Positions 50,848 to 59,510 of a stretch of DNA of 64,000 nucleotides are shown piece by piece. Origin of the DNA: Prevotella sp. oral taxon 376 (GTDB lineage: Bacteria; Bacteroidota; Bacteroidia; Bacteroidales; Bacteroidaceae); NCBI RefSeq assembly GCF_003043945.1, contig NZ_PYXG01000001.1, forward strand, positions 1,904,501 through 1,968,500, in the 5' to 3' direction. The position numbers and the translations under genes were made by a program. A model generated the notes under the pieces. That model saw only the letters and a program-made list of their open reading frames with translations, ran no database searches and was not told the origin of the DNA. How positions within the stretch are numbered: position 1 is the first letter of the stretch; every line of letters starts with the position of its first letter.

Positions 50848-52512
50848 ATGCTTCAACAATTATATATTCGAAACTTTACGCTTATAGAAGAGCTGGATAT
50901 TGCTTTCAATAGAGGTTTCTCGGTAATTACTGGTGAAACAGGAGCGGGAAAGAGTATAATCCTGGGGGCCATTGGTCTTTTGTTAGGTAGCCGTGCAGAT
51001 GCCAAGCAGATAAAGATGGGCGCAGATAAATGTATCATAGAAGCTCATTTTGACCTTTCGCAGTACGACTTACAATCCTTATTCGACGAGAATGACATCG
51101 ACTATGATGTTCACGACTGTATTATTCGTAGAGAGGTAAACTCTAATGGAAAGAGTCGTGCCTTTGTAAATGATACCCCTGTAGGCCTTAATATTTTAAG
51201 AGAACTGGGGGTGAATCTTGTTGATATTCATTCTCAGCATCAAAACCTTTTACTTCAGAAAGAAGATTTTCAGTTGGGTGTGCTTGATGTCATAGCAGCT
51301 GATAGAAAACTCAAAGAGGAATATCAGTTGTCGTTCAAGGCATATAAGAAGGTGGAAAAACAGCTTCAGCAGCTTCATGAGGAAATAGAAAAGACAAAGG
51401 AGAACGAGGATTTTCTGCGCTTTCAAGTGAATGAGATAGAACAGGCTCATCTTGAAGAGGGTATGCAAGAAGAGTTGGAACAAGAGAGTGAGACAATGGC
51501 ACATGCTGAGGAAATCAAGTCGGGACTTTATTTTGCTGATAATCTTTTGAACGGAGATGAAGCTGGGCTGGTCCAACAACTCAAGCAGGTTTCACAGTCT
51601 CTACAATCGATAGAGAAGGTTTACCCTAAAGTCAAAGAACTTTGCGACCGCATGAATTCAACCTATATAGAGTTGAAGGATATTTCCGAGGGAATTAGTG
51701 GCAGCATAGATGGTATAGACTTTGATCCCATCAGACAAGAAGAGATAAACGATAAGCTTGATACCTTGTATTCGCTCCAGCAGAAATTTCATGTCAGCAC
51801 GGTGAAAGAACTCTTGGACACCCTCATGAATTTCAAGCAACAGCTGCATAATATTGAATATGGAGAAGAAGAATTATCTGTGCTTGAAAAGGAAATAGGT
51901 CGCCTCCAGTCTCATGCAGAGAATCTGGCTGGCAGGCTTACCATTTCCAGGAAGGAAGCTGGTATGCAGGTGGAACGGGAAATGCATAATCGTCTCATAC
52001 CGTTGGGTATGCCCAATATTCGCTTCAAGGTGGAACTTTTAGGAAAATCTCTTTCAGAAGATGGTGCCGATAAAGTTCAATTTCTTTTCAGTGCAAATAA
52101 GAGCACGGCATTGCAACCGGTTGCCAAAGTTGCCTCTGGTGGTGAGATTTCTCGTGTTATGTTGTCCCTGAAGGCAATGATTAGTAATGCCGTGAAGTTG
52201 CCCACGATAATTTTTGATGAAATCGACACAGGCGTAAGTGGTTGGGTGGCAGAGCAAATGGCACAGATTATGTACGAGATGGGAGAAAGCGGACGGCAAG
52301 TTATCTGCATCACCCATCTTCCCCAGATTGCAGCCATGGGTACCACACACTACCGCGTCAGCAAGCGAGAGACACAGCAGGGGACAACAAGTCATATGGT
52401 GTCCCTTTCACAGAAAGAGCGCATTCTGGAAATTGCCCAAATGTTAAGCGGAAACGATATATCGGATGCCGCAATTGAAAATGCAAAATCATTGTTGAGA
52501 ATTAGAATATGA
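50848..52512 (+). CDS. recN: DNA repair protein RecN
   Basis: This 554-aa SMC-like ATPase helps to bring broken DNA ends together in recombination repair. The start MLQQLYIRNFTLIEELDIAFNRGFSVITGETGAGKSIILGAIGLLLG holds Walker A. The coiled-coil arms span about 160-385. Late motifs are KVASGGEISRVMLSLKAMI (signature), PTIIFDEIDTGVSGWVAEQMAQ (Walker B) and VICITHLPQIAAMG (switch). An upstream in-frame ATG at 50824 overlaps DUF4835 and is less likely. Confidence 0.95.
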   Translation: MLQQLYIRNFTLIEELDIAFNRGFSVITGETGAGKSIILGAIGLLLGSRADAKQIKMGADKCIIEAHFDLSQYDLQSLFDENDIDYDVHDCIIRREVNSNGKSRAFVNDTPVGLNILRELGVNLVDIHSQHQNLLLQKEDFQLGVLDVIAADRKLKEEYQLSFKAYKKVEKQLQQLHEEIEKTKENEDFLRFQVNEIEQAHLEEGMQEELEQESETMAHAEEIKSGLYFADNLLNGDEAGLVQQLKQVSQSLQSIEKVYPKVKELCDRMNSTYIELKDISEGISGSIDGIDFDPIRQEEINDKLDTLYSLQQKFHVSTVKELLDTLMNFKQQLHNIEYGEEELSVLEKEIGRLQSHAENLAGRLTISRKEAGMQVEREMHNRLIPLGMPNIRFKVELLGKSLSEDGADKVQFLFSANKSTALQPVAKVASGGEISRVMLSLKAMISNAVKLPTIIFDEIDTGVSGWVAEQMAQIMYEMGESGRQVICITHLPQIAAMGTTHYRVSKRETQQGTTSHMVSLSQKERILEIAQMLSGNDISDAAIENAKSLLRIRI

Positions 52513-54167
52513 AAAGATTTTTTTATATGGTAATTACGCTCATGTTGACACTAAACTGTAGTGCCCAGATTGAGCGTGCGTCCCGCTCGGTATTCACACT
52601 TACGACATTTAATAAGGATGGTTCTATTCTTGCTTCTTCGCATGGAGTTTTTGTGGGTGCTGATGGTGAGGCTATTGCGACATGGACTCCTTTTGTAGGA
52701 GCTGACCATGCGGCCGTCGTGGATGCTGGTGGCAAGGAAATGCAAGTAATATCCATTATTGGTGCTAATGAAATTTATGATGTCTGTAAGTTTCGTGTTA
52801 AAGGTAGCACAAAAGCTGCACCCCTTGCCAAAGTCCCTTCAGCAAGAGGTGAAAAGGTTTGGATCATGGGCTATTCATTACGGAAACCCCAGATTGACCA
52901 GCGGAATGTGCAGAGTACCGAGAAGTTTATGGATAAATATACCTATTATATCTTCTCTTCCACAGCTCCTGAGAATACAGCGTCATGTCCTTTTGTCAAT
53001 TCCAAAGGCGAAGTGATAGGATTGTTACAGCACAGCAAGTCTGGTGAACAGATTTTTGCGACCGATGTCAATTATATCAACGATTTTTGTGTGAAGAATG
53101 GTCTTGCCATTAATGAGCCCGTACTCCGTCAGACGGGTATTCCAGTAGAGTTTCCCGAGAATCAGGAACAGGCTACCGTGATGCTGACTTTGGCGCAAAG
53201 CCAGGGCGATTCACTGAAGTATCTCAAATATATTGATACATATATACAACATTTTCCAACTGCGGTTGAAGGCTATACAGCAAAGGCGGAAAATCAATTC
53301 CGGGCAAATGATTTTGCGGGAGCCGCATCTACGATGGAGACAGCCTTGAATAAGGCAAGCAAGAAAGATGAGGCGCATTCGGTATATGCCAAACTTATCT
53401 ATCAGAAAGAACTCTTCAAGAGCGATCTGCCTTTTGAGACATGGAGTCTGGATAAAGCTCTGGATGAGGCAGAAGCCGCCTATAAGATGAATCCTCTTCC
53501 TTTCTATTTGCATCAGCAGGCGCAGATTGTTTTCTCAAAACAGGACTACCAGAAGGCTTATGACATGTTCATGGGACTGGCGAAGACCAATCTGCGTAAT
53601 GGTGAGCTCTTTTATGAGGCTGCGCAATGTAAAACGCAGATGAAGGCACCTCGTACAGAGATAATGGCACTCCTTGACAGTGCCATCGCTGCCTCGCCGC
53701 AACCTCTGAATGCAGTCGGGGCTCCTTATGTTCTGGCTCGTGGCTCTGAATACTTCAATGCCGGGGAGTTCCGGAAAGCCGTAACTGATTTTAACCAATA
53801 CGACTCCCTGATGCAGGGGCGTCCAATCAGTAGTGAGTTTTATTATACTCGTCAGAAAGCAGAAATGCAGATTCGCCAGTATCAGCAGGCCTTGGATGAT
53901 ATCAATCGGGCAATCCTACTTACCCGTGATAGCCCTACACTCTGGGCGGAAAAGGCTTCACTCCACTTGCGTTTCAACCAATTGGAAGATGCTATTAAGA
54001 GTGCTACGGTCTGTACGCAGCTGGAACCAGATTATGCCGATGGTTATATTTTGCTGGGAGTAGCCCAGATGGCTAAGAAGAATAAGCCCGAAGGTGAGAA
54101 GGCCTTGCTCAAAGCGAAGGAACTCGGCGATCCGCGTGCGGATGAATATTTGAAGAAATACAGGTGA
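52509..54167 (+). CDS. degenerate trypsin-like protease domain fused to TPR repeats
   Basis: This 552-aa protein has a signal peptide (MKRFFYMVITLMLTLNCSAQ). Residues about 25-210 look like an S1/HtrA protease domain (GSILASSHGVFVGADGEAIATWTPFVGADHAAV; SCPFVNSKGEVIGLLQH). The His expected in TNHHV-type motifs is replaced (ATWTPF), and the GNSGG nucleophile motif reads TASCP, without the serine in the right place. It is therefore probably not an active protease of the usual kind. Residues about 220-550 are TPR-like helices. The start overlaps the recN stop by four bases. Confidence 0.78.
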   Translation: MKRFFYMVITLMLTLNCSAQIERASRSVFTLTTFNKDGSILASSHGVFVGADGEAIATWTPFVGADHAAVVDAGGKEMQVISIIGANEIYDVCKFRVKGSTKAAPLAKVPSARGEKVWIMGYSLRKPQIDQRNVQSTEKFMDKYTYYIFSSTAPENTASCPFVNSKGEVIGLLQHSKSGEQIFATDVNYINDFCVKNGLAINEPVLRQTGIPVEFPENQEQATVMLTLAQSQGDSLKYLKYIDTYIQHFPTAVEGYTAKAENQFRANDFAGAASTMETALNKASKKDEAHSVYAKLIYQKELFKSDLPFETWSLDKALDEAEAAYKMNPLPFYLHQQAQIVFSKQDYQKAYDMFMGLAKTNLRNGELFYEAAQCKTQMKAPRTEIMALLDSAIAASPQPLNAVGAPYVLARGSEYFNAGEFRKAVTDFNQYDSLMQGRPISSEFYYTRQKAEMQIRQYQQALDDINRAILLTRDSPTLWAEKASLHLRFNQLEDAIKSATVCTQLEPDYADGYILLGVAQMAKKNKPEGEKALLKAKELGDPRADEYLKKYR

Positions 54168-54170
54168 AAA

Positions 54171-54202
54171 TTTGGTATTATCACGCAAATTGCTTACTTT
54201 TG
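54171..54202 (+). promoter_or_regulatory. tRNA-Arg promoter
   Basis: TTTG at 54171-54174 and TACTTTTG at 54195-54202 are 20 bases apart, 15 bases before the tRNA. Confidence 0.65.
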
Positions 54203-54216
54203 CACACGATTTTGCA

Positions 54217-54291
54217 GGTTCCGTAGCTCAGTTGGATTAGAGCAACAGCCTTCTAAGCTGTGGGTCTTGGGTTCGAATCCCAACGGAATCA
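54217..54291 (+). tRNA. tRNA-Arg (anticodon TCT)
   Basis: The 75-nt sequence folds as a cloverleaf: acceptor GGTTCCG/CGGAATC with one G-T pair, anticodon stem ACAGC/GCTGT with loop CTTCTAA, and T-arm TTGGG-TTCGAAT-CCCAA. The anticodon is TCT, which reads AGA. CCA is not encoded. Integrative elements often use the 3' end of such tRNA genes, and an integrase gene follows. Confidence 0.93.
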
Positions 54292-54428
54292 CTTTAATAG
54301 TTAGAAAATCAGGCTTGTTAAAACGCATAACAAACTGATTATCAGCTGTTAAAATAATTATCAAACAAGATTATCACTTTGTTTACACCCTGCCAAAGGC
54401 GGACAAAAACGGACATTAGGGTACATTC

Positions 54429-54462
54429 TCGTAACAAAATCGTACCAAAGCGTCGTACCAAT
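54429..54462. repeat. three TCGTAnCAA direct repeats before the integrase
   Basis: TCGTAACAAA, TCGTACCAAA and TCGTACCAAT start at 54429, 54440 and 54453. They lie between the tRNA and the integrase start and are candidate arm-type integrase sites. Confidence 0.5.
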
Positions 54463-54480
54463 TTTGAAAGTTAAAGTGAT

Positions 54481-55623
54481 ATGAAAAAAATAGCAAATAC
54501 AAGGATTGTCTTTGATAGGCACAATACTGCATCTAAGAAAGTTGCAGTACCCGTTTATGTTGAAGTTACCTTTGTCAAAGTCAGGAACTTCTATAACACA
54601 GGTGTAAAGGTGAAAAAGGATCAGTTTCGCAATGACAGAGTATGTAATTGCGGCCAGCAGGTAGAGTACAACAAGCGCATTGATATTGTTCGTAACACGA
54701 TTATTGACTATATTAATACAAAATTAGAGAACAATGAGGCGTTTACTCTTGCTGGGCTGAAAGAGTATATGAGTAACAATAGTATTGTAGGTCGCAAGGA
54801 CGCCTTTCTGTCGTTTATGTATCAACGCATCTATGAGCGCAAAATAACAGATGGAACAAGGAAAGGGCATTTGTCTGTCTATCATGTCCTCAAACGCTGG
54901 GGAAGAATAAAGGACTTCTCTGATATTACACAAGGCAACATCCTATTGTGGAATGAGCTTTCGATTACCAACGCCATAAAGACAAAGTCCATTTACAATT
55001 ATCACAAAGTATTGAAGCTATACATCCGTGAAGCAAAGTTATTCGGTTATGTAAAAGAAAACCCGTATGATGTTCTTCATTTTAAGCGTTCAGAGAACTC
55101 TGATAGGCGTTTCCTATCAATAGAGGAGCTTGATAGGCTTAAGGCGGTAAAACTTACAGAATTACCCTTAATTAAGGCGAGGGATTGCTTTCTCTTTCAG
55201 TGCTACACCGGACTTGCTTATGTGGATATGTGTAATTTCGATTTTGAGAGTATGGCAAAGGAGGTGGACGGAGCATATAGGGTGAAGAATGAACGTGTAA
55301 AAACGGGGAATGCGTATAATATCACACTACTTCCTCCTGCGATGGAAATATTGAAGAAGTATGAGTATCATCTACCTATACAAGAAATGCATGTCTATAA
55401 TAGGAATTTGCAAGCAATTCAATATCGAGCAGGAATAGAAAAGCATATCAGTTCGCACGTTGGAAGACATACTTTCGGGACTGTGTGCATTAATCAACAC
55501 ATACCTATAGAGGTCGTAAAGGAGTTTATGGGACACAAAGACATCAAGACTACTGCTATATACGCAAAGATATTGGATAAGACGGTGAACAAGGAGTTTG
55601 ATAAGCTCAAAAACGTATTCTAA
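54481..55623 (+). CDS. tyrosine integrase of the tRNA-Arg element
   Basis: This 380-aa recombinase has the arm-binding domain (VPVYVEVTFVKVRNFYNTGVKVKKDQF), SAM-like core (about 95-195) and catalytic domain with CYTGLAYVDMCNF, SSHVGRHTFGTVCINQHIP, MGHKDIKTT and nucleophile region TAIYAKIL. It is related to, but clearly distinct from, the two integrases of the mobilizable element at 3-6 kb. It stands 189 bases after tRNA-Arg and would catalyse insertion at the tRNA 3' end. Confidence 0.93.
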   Translation: MKKIANTRIVFDRHNTASKKVAVPVYVEVTFVKVRNFYNTGVKVKKDQFRNDRVCNCGQQVEYNKRIDIVRNTIIDYINTKLENNEAFTLAGLKEYMSNNSIVGRKDAFLSFMYQRIYERKITDGTRKGHLSVYHVLKRWGRIKDFSDITQGNILLWNELSITNAIKTKSIYNYHKVLKLYIREAKLFGYVKENPYDVLHFKRSENSDRRFLSIEELDRLKAVKLTELPLIKARDCFLFQCYTGLAYVDMCNFDFESMAKEVDGAYRVKNERVKTGNAYNITLLPPAMEILKKYEYHLPIQEMHVYNRNLQAIQYRAGIEKHISSHVGRHTFGTVCINQHIPIEVVKEFMGHKDIKTTAIYAKILDKTVNKEFDKLKNVF

Positions 55624-55665
55624 AGAACGGAAAGGGTGAACGAATATAGCCCACCCTTTCTCTGT

Positions 55666-56214
55666 TTAATACATATATTTATATCTTTCTACCCTAAACT
55701 CGTTACTCTTATCATAATGACACGAATTTATCTCGGGGCAGAAACCTCGATAACAACAACTTGGGACGCAATACTTTGCAAGTATAGGCTCAATATCGGC
55801 TAACTTTGATATTACTCCATTCCAAATCTTTCTCGTTTCCTTAGAAGCATTTATACACAGTCTGACCTTAGAAATATTGATGATTTCCTGCGCATTGAGA
55901 GAAAGCATAAGGTTTACCGGCTCGCCTTGCTTCATTTCGTTGCGATCAAGTCCGGACTTGGTTATATCTGGTCGGCTTGTTGATACATACGGCTGTGCGT
56001 GAACGTGTCTTACTAAGTGCCCCATTACCCAATAAGGAATATCGAATAAACGTACCTCAAAATGCAATTCCCTTAGCGGACTGTGCTCCGCTCTTATAAT
56101 CTGTATCTTAAACTTATCACTCGGTTCGTGGTCGAGTGGTGGCAAACGTTGCGTGAATCTTGCAGCATTCACAACGTCGAGCCAAGAGGACTTTCTTTCT
56201 ACTTCTATCTTCAT
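55666..56214 (-). CDS. ThyX-like flavin-dependent thymidylate synthase homologue
   Basis: This 182-aa protein has the ThyX layout: IIRAEHSPLRELHFEVRLFDIPYWVMGHLVRHVHAQPYVSTSRPD, where LVRHVHAQPYVSTSR takes the place of the RHRxxS motif, and RLCINASKETRKIW, similar to the later RLxxxAQxEIR region. ThyX methylates dUMP with FAD. The signature here is altered and C-terminal Cys residues (CVPSCCYRGFCPEINSC) are extra, so the activity is uncertain. Phages often carry ThyX to secure dTMP. It is the last gene of the leftward run. Confidence 0.75.
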   Translation of the reverse strand: MKIEVERKSSWLDVVNAARFTQRLPPLDHEPSDKFKIQIIRAEHSPLRELHFEVRLFDIPYWVMGHLVRHVHAQPYVSTSRPDITKSGLDRNEMKQGEPVNLMLSLNAQEIINISKVRLCINASKETRKIWNGVISKLADIEPILAKYCVPSCCYRGFCPEINSCHYDKSNEFRVERYKYMY

Positions 56215-56229
56215 ATTCGCAAATAAATC

Positions 56230-57084
56230 TTAATCAAAAAACACAGTTTGCTCATTGACTTGTTCATCATCAGTAATCTTAATTGGTACTGGCTTGTCAA
56301 GCCTTACCATGACTTTTATTCGTGAGAATTGAGAGGCATCTATTGGCATGAAAGCACAATTGGTGTCTTCTGATACAAGATATTTGCCGTCCCACGACCA
56401 GTGTGCTCCATGACAATCTACAAATGTTCCCTTGTTTGGCGTAAGTGTTCTTAAATCAGCCTTTCTGCCAACGTTAGAAACATTACTATACAATTCGTTG
56501 TACTCAGGGCGCATTGCTATGACTTCCCTGAATAAATGTAGATTATAATCCTTCAGCTGATTCATAAAAGCCGGCAGGTGTTTTTTAAGATAATCCTCTA
56601 TAACAGCATTGTCAAACCATGTCCTTGGTCTGAATTGCAGTATATGCTTGTCTATAAACTCTTTTGTGAACTTACTCTTTTCAACCATGACTATCGTTCC
56701 ACCAAAGCCAAAATCTTCTCGTAAGGCAAAATCAGCATCTTTATTATTGTGAAGAAACGGTATTGGTAAATACACCAAGTCCACAATATTACATACTTTT
56801 GAGACACAGCCCAACGAAACGTTAAGGGTTTCCTTATGCTCCGCTTTGAAATCTCTGATAAAAGTACCATAAGATTTAGCCCTCATCGTTGGTCCTGTGC
56901 ATGAATTTATTTTACCATACTTGCACCTTCGGACATAGTTTCTTAACAGACACATCCCTTGTGCATATAAATTGCATCTTTCTGGACACTCACACAAATA
57001 CATAAAGCCCCTTGCTCTATCTGTTAATTTTTCTCTACTAAACAAAGAAGAGCCATCGCTAATATACGAATATATTTCTTTCAT
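56230..57084 (-). CDS. phage-element protein with N-terminal Cys-rich motif
   Basis: I do not recognise this 284-aa protein. The N-terminal part contains CECPERCNLYAQGMCLLRNYVRRC and a further Cys, a spacing that could bind zinc or an iron-sulfur cluster. The middle holds FRPRTWFDNAVIEDYLKKHLP and the C-terminus DCHGAHWSWDGKYLVSEDTNCAFMPIDASQFSRIKVMVRLDKPV. There is no membrane segment. It starts 31 bases before the next gene upstream in the run and probably belongs to the same transcript as the ThyX-like gene. Confidence 0.65.
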   Translation of the reverse strand: MKEIYSYISDGSSLFSREKLTDRARGFMYLCECPERCNLYAQGMCLLRNYVRRCKYGKINSCTGPTMRAKSYGTFIRDFKAEHKETLNVSLGCVSKVCNIVDLVYLPIPFLHNNKDADFALREDFGFGGTIVMVEKSKFTKEFIDKHILQFRPRTWFDNAVIEDYLKKHLPAFMNQLKDYNLHLFREVIAMRPEYNELYSNVSNVGRKADLRTLTPNKGTFVDCHGAHWSWDGKYLVSEDTNCAFMPIDASQFSRIKVMVRLDKPVPIKITDDEQVNEQTVFFD

Positions 57085-57115
57085 TATATCTCTGTTTTTG
57101 TAATCGGTTTCCTTT

Positions 57116-57418
57116 TTATCTTATGGAATCATCAAAAGTTTTCCATACGTATTTACAGATAAATTCTTTAGCTTCGCGGTAAGACTTGTAACAAACATTG
57201 TCAAATGTTGCAAGACCATTAGAAATAGACATATTACTCCATGATATAAAAAATCTGCGTTGTGGATAAAATAACTTATCTCCATTCGCTAAATTTTCTT
57301 TCTTCACTATTCGGTAATGGGGTATATTACAATATATTACCAATACAATTATAGATAACAAGATTGCTACTGTAATTACCAACACCAATATTTCAAATAG
57401 ATTATTAAATACTATCAT
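57116..57418 (-). CDS. small membrane protein of the element
   Basis: This 100-aa protein has one strong transmembrane helix at about residues 6-29 (LFEILVLVITVAILLSIIVLVIYC) and a cytoplasmic basic part. No family is recognised. It stands in the leftward run of small genes. Confidence 0.6.
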   Translation of the reverse strand: MIVFNNLFEILVLVITVAILLSIIVLVIYCNIPHYRIVKKENLANGDKLFYPQRRFFISWSNMSISNGLATFDNVCYKSYREAKEFICKYVWKTFDDSIR

Positions 57419-57428
57419 ATCGTTTTTA

Positions 57429-57710
57429 TTAATGTTTACACATCAGATTAATCGTCTTGTTGGTTTCCTCTTTTAGAAGAGAATCAAACCTTCTACAAAT
57501 ATCACTAAGTCTTGTAACATCGGCTTCGTTATTCAAATCAAGATTTAGCTCTTCTATGATGATGTTTTCAATACCTAATTTTATATTGCTATTATTCATT
57601 TCTAACCACATGGCACACACCTCTCGTCTTGGATAGGCAATTCTATCCCAGAACCATTGCTTAAAATCAGACCATGTGTATATAGGTATGTTTATTCTTA
57701 TGCGTTTCAT
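57429..57710 (-). CDS. 93-aa protein of the element, unknown function
   Basis: The protein begins MKRIRINIPIYTWSDFKQWFWDRIAYPRREVCAMWLEMNNS and has a helical second half (ENIIIEELNLDLNNEADVTRLSDICRRFDSLLKEETN). It is soluble and looks like a small phage accessory protein. It starts three bases before the 44-aa gene stop. Confidence 0.6.
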   Translation of the reverse strand: MKRIRINIPIYTWSDFKQWFWDRIAYPRREVCAMWLEMNNSNIKLGIENIIIEELNLDLNNEADVTRLSDICRRFDSLLKEETNKTINLMCKH

Positions 57711-57712
57711 TG

Positions 57713-57847
57713 TTATAACATCTTAAATTTTCCACATTTCTTGCACCTAAAGCCAATAGTACCATGTTCATTGTTAATGTACCCCGTTAAATCAGGAGTT
57801 GTTTGTACATAATCGTGCTTGCAAAACAAACGCTTTAGTATTTTCAT
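57713..57847 (-). CDS. 44-aa zinc-ribbon-like protein
   Basis: This short frame (MKILKRLFCKHDYVQTTP...FRCKKCGKFKML) begins three bases after the RtcB stop. The CKHDY and CKKCGK pairs match small phage proteins with a two-Cys/His pattern that probably bind zinc. Confidence 0.7.
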   Translation of the reverse strand: MKILKRLFCKHDYVQTTPDLTGYINNEHGTIGFRCKKCGKFKML

Positions 57848-57849
57848 TG

Positions 57850-59031
57850 TCAGTTCGCTTTATAGTTATATATAGGCTTGATAATCTCTACAATATCCGC
57901 TGTAGGCTCTATCGCTTTCATAATTTCATCGATAGGCTTGTAAACCTGTGGAGCTTCGTCTATGGTAGCTTCATTTACAGAAGTAGTATAAATGCCATCC
58001 ATAGACTTCTCGTAATCATTCATTGATACAGTTTCCTTTGCCTTACTTCGGCTCATTAAACGTCCAGCTCCATGTGGAGCAGAATGATTCCAATCCTCAT
58101 TACCCTTTCCAATACATATCAGAGAGCCATCACGCATATTGATAGGAACAATGAACTTCTCTCCTTTCTGTGCACTTACAGCACCCTTGCGAAGTATCAT
58201 ATTCTTTGTGTCAATGTAATTGTGAATGGTCTCAAACGTGCTGACAGCGTGCAAGTCCATTTGCCCCAATATCAGTTCAGCAATAGTCTTTCTGTTCAGA
58301 GAGGCAAACCGCTGGACAATCTCCATATCGTTGATGTAGTCCTCGAAGTCCTTGCCCTCTAAATATGCAAGTTCTTTTATAAACTTTGGTTGACTTAACT
58401 TTTGCAATTCGGAGTTGATATCCTTTTCACGACCTTGTGCCTTTAGGACTGCTATCAACTCTTTCTTTTTATCAGCCAAGCTGTTCAATTTCTCATAAGC
58501 AAGATTCTGATAATAGTTACATACACCTACGCCAAGGTTACGACTACCTGAATGGATGACAAGATACAATCTCCCATCTTCGCTCCTGTCCACTTCTATA
58601 AAATGATTACCACCGCCGAGAGAGCCAATGGAAAGAATAGCACGCTCCAAATTAACGTGTTCGGCGCATCTTAAATTCTTGAAGCTAAAAGAATGTATAG
58701 GAATAAGATGGATATTGAAACCCGATGGCACGTGTTTATGTATCACCATATCCAACTCTTTTAAGTCAACATCTTGCTCTTGTAGTTCTACAACTAACAT
58801 GCCACATCCAATATCTACCCCCGTGAGATTTGGGGTAATCTTATCAGTGATAGTCATAGTCGTGCCAATCGTACACCCCTTTCCTGCGTGCGAATCGGGC
58901 ATAATACGAATTTTGGCATTATGATACGGTTCAAAATCAGCTAATGCCTTAACCTGCTCGTAAGCCTCATTTTCAAATGTTTCGGCAAATACTTTTACTT
59001 CATTACCGATGCTGTTCTTTATTATCTTCAT
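57850..59031 (-). CDS. rtcB: RtcB-type RNA ligase
   Basis: This 393-aa protein joins 2',3'-cyclic-phosphate or 3'-phosphate ends to 5'-hydroxyl ends using GTP and manganese. Key parts are IMPDSHAGKG (residues 44-52), GVDIGCGM (71-78, with metal-binding Cys76), GGNHFIEV (His143), HSGSRN (His160), His270 and the guanylylation site APHGAGR (His320). All these residues are present, so it should be active. Length is near the 408 aa of E. coli RtcB. In phages such ligases can mend tRNA cut by host anticodon nucleases. Its start overlaps the preceding gene by 29 bases. Confidence 0.95.
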   Translation of the reverse strand: MKIIKNSIGNEVKVFAETFENEAYEQVKALADFEPYHNAKIRIMPDSHAGKGCTIGTTMTITDKITPNLTGVDIGCGMLVVELQEQDVDLKELDMVIHKHVPSGFNIHLIPIHSFSFKNLRCAEHVNLERAILSIGSLGGGNHFIEVDRSEDGRLYLVIHSGSRNLGVGVCNYYQNLAYEKLNSLADKKKELIAVLKAQGREKDINSELQKLSQPKFIKELAYLEGKDFEDYINDMEIVQRFASLNRKTIAELILGQMDLHAVSTFETIHNYIDTKNMILRKGAVSAQKGEKFIVPINMRDGSLICIGKGNEDWNHSAPHGAGRLMSRSKAKETVSMNDYEKSMDGIYTTSVNEATIDEAPQVYKPIDEIMKAIEPTADIVEIIKPIYNYKAN

Positions 59032-59155
59032 TATTCTCGCTTAATAATTTCCATGCTTCATACGAAATCGTTTCTGGGTAACGAGTAGCAAGGATTTCTC
59101 TCAAGGAAGCCTCTGCAAGAAGAGATATTATCTTTTTACGTTTTGCTTTATTCAT
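59003..59155 (-). CDS. 50-aa protein overlapping rtcB
   Basis: This short frame (MNKAKRKKIISLLAEASLREILATRYPETISYEAWKLL...) runs 29 bases into the start of rtcB in another frame. It overlaps the upstream gene's stop by four bases (ATGA). Its end-to-start coupling supports its being real. Confidence 0.6.
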   Translation of the reverse strand: MNKAKRKKIISLLAEASLREILATRYPETISYEAWKLLSENNEDNKEQHR

Positions 59156-59508
59156 ATCCCCAACGCTTTCTTTAGTCGTTCCTTGTAATCTTTATTAGCG
59201 GCTTGCTGCGCTTCATAGAGCGTTGCAAAGAACTTGTCGCCAATAGAAAATATACCCAATATTTTTACGTCCCAAACATCATTGTAAAAATCTATCCCAT
59301 AATCAAAAAATGGTGTGCGAGACTTGTACTTTTTCTCGCTGTCCTTTTCCCATTCCAAATTGGGTAAATTCTCAACCACGGTCTGTTTACCTGCACCATA
59401 AGCATAGTTAATCGCTCGCTTTACATTAGCAACCGACACCGTGTTTCCGAAGTTTGCCTTACGGTCTACATAGTGCAGAATTCTATCTAATATCTTTTTG
59501 TATTCCAT
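59152..59508 (-). CDS. 118-aa protein of the element, unknown function
   Basis: The protein starts MEYKKILDRILHYVDRKANFGNTVSVANVKRAINYAYGAGK and has a C-terminal helical end (LYEAQQAANKDYKERLKKALGI). It is soluble and lysine-rich. No family is recognised. It is three bases from its upstream neighbour's stop and overlaps the 50-aa gene downstream. Confidence 0.6.
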   Translation of the reverse strand: MEYKKILDRILHYVDRKANFGNTVSVANVKRAINYAYGAGKQTVVENLPNLEWEKDSEKKYKSRTPFFDYGIDFYNDVWDVKILGIFSIGDKFFATLYEAQQAANKDYKERLKKALGI

Positions 59509-59510
59509 AT

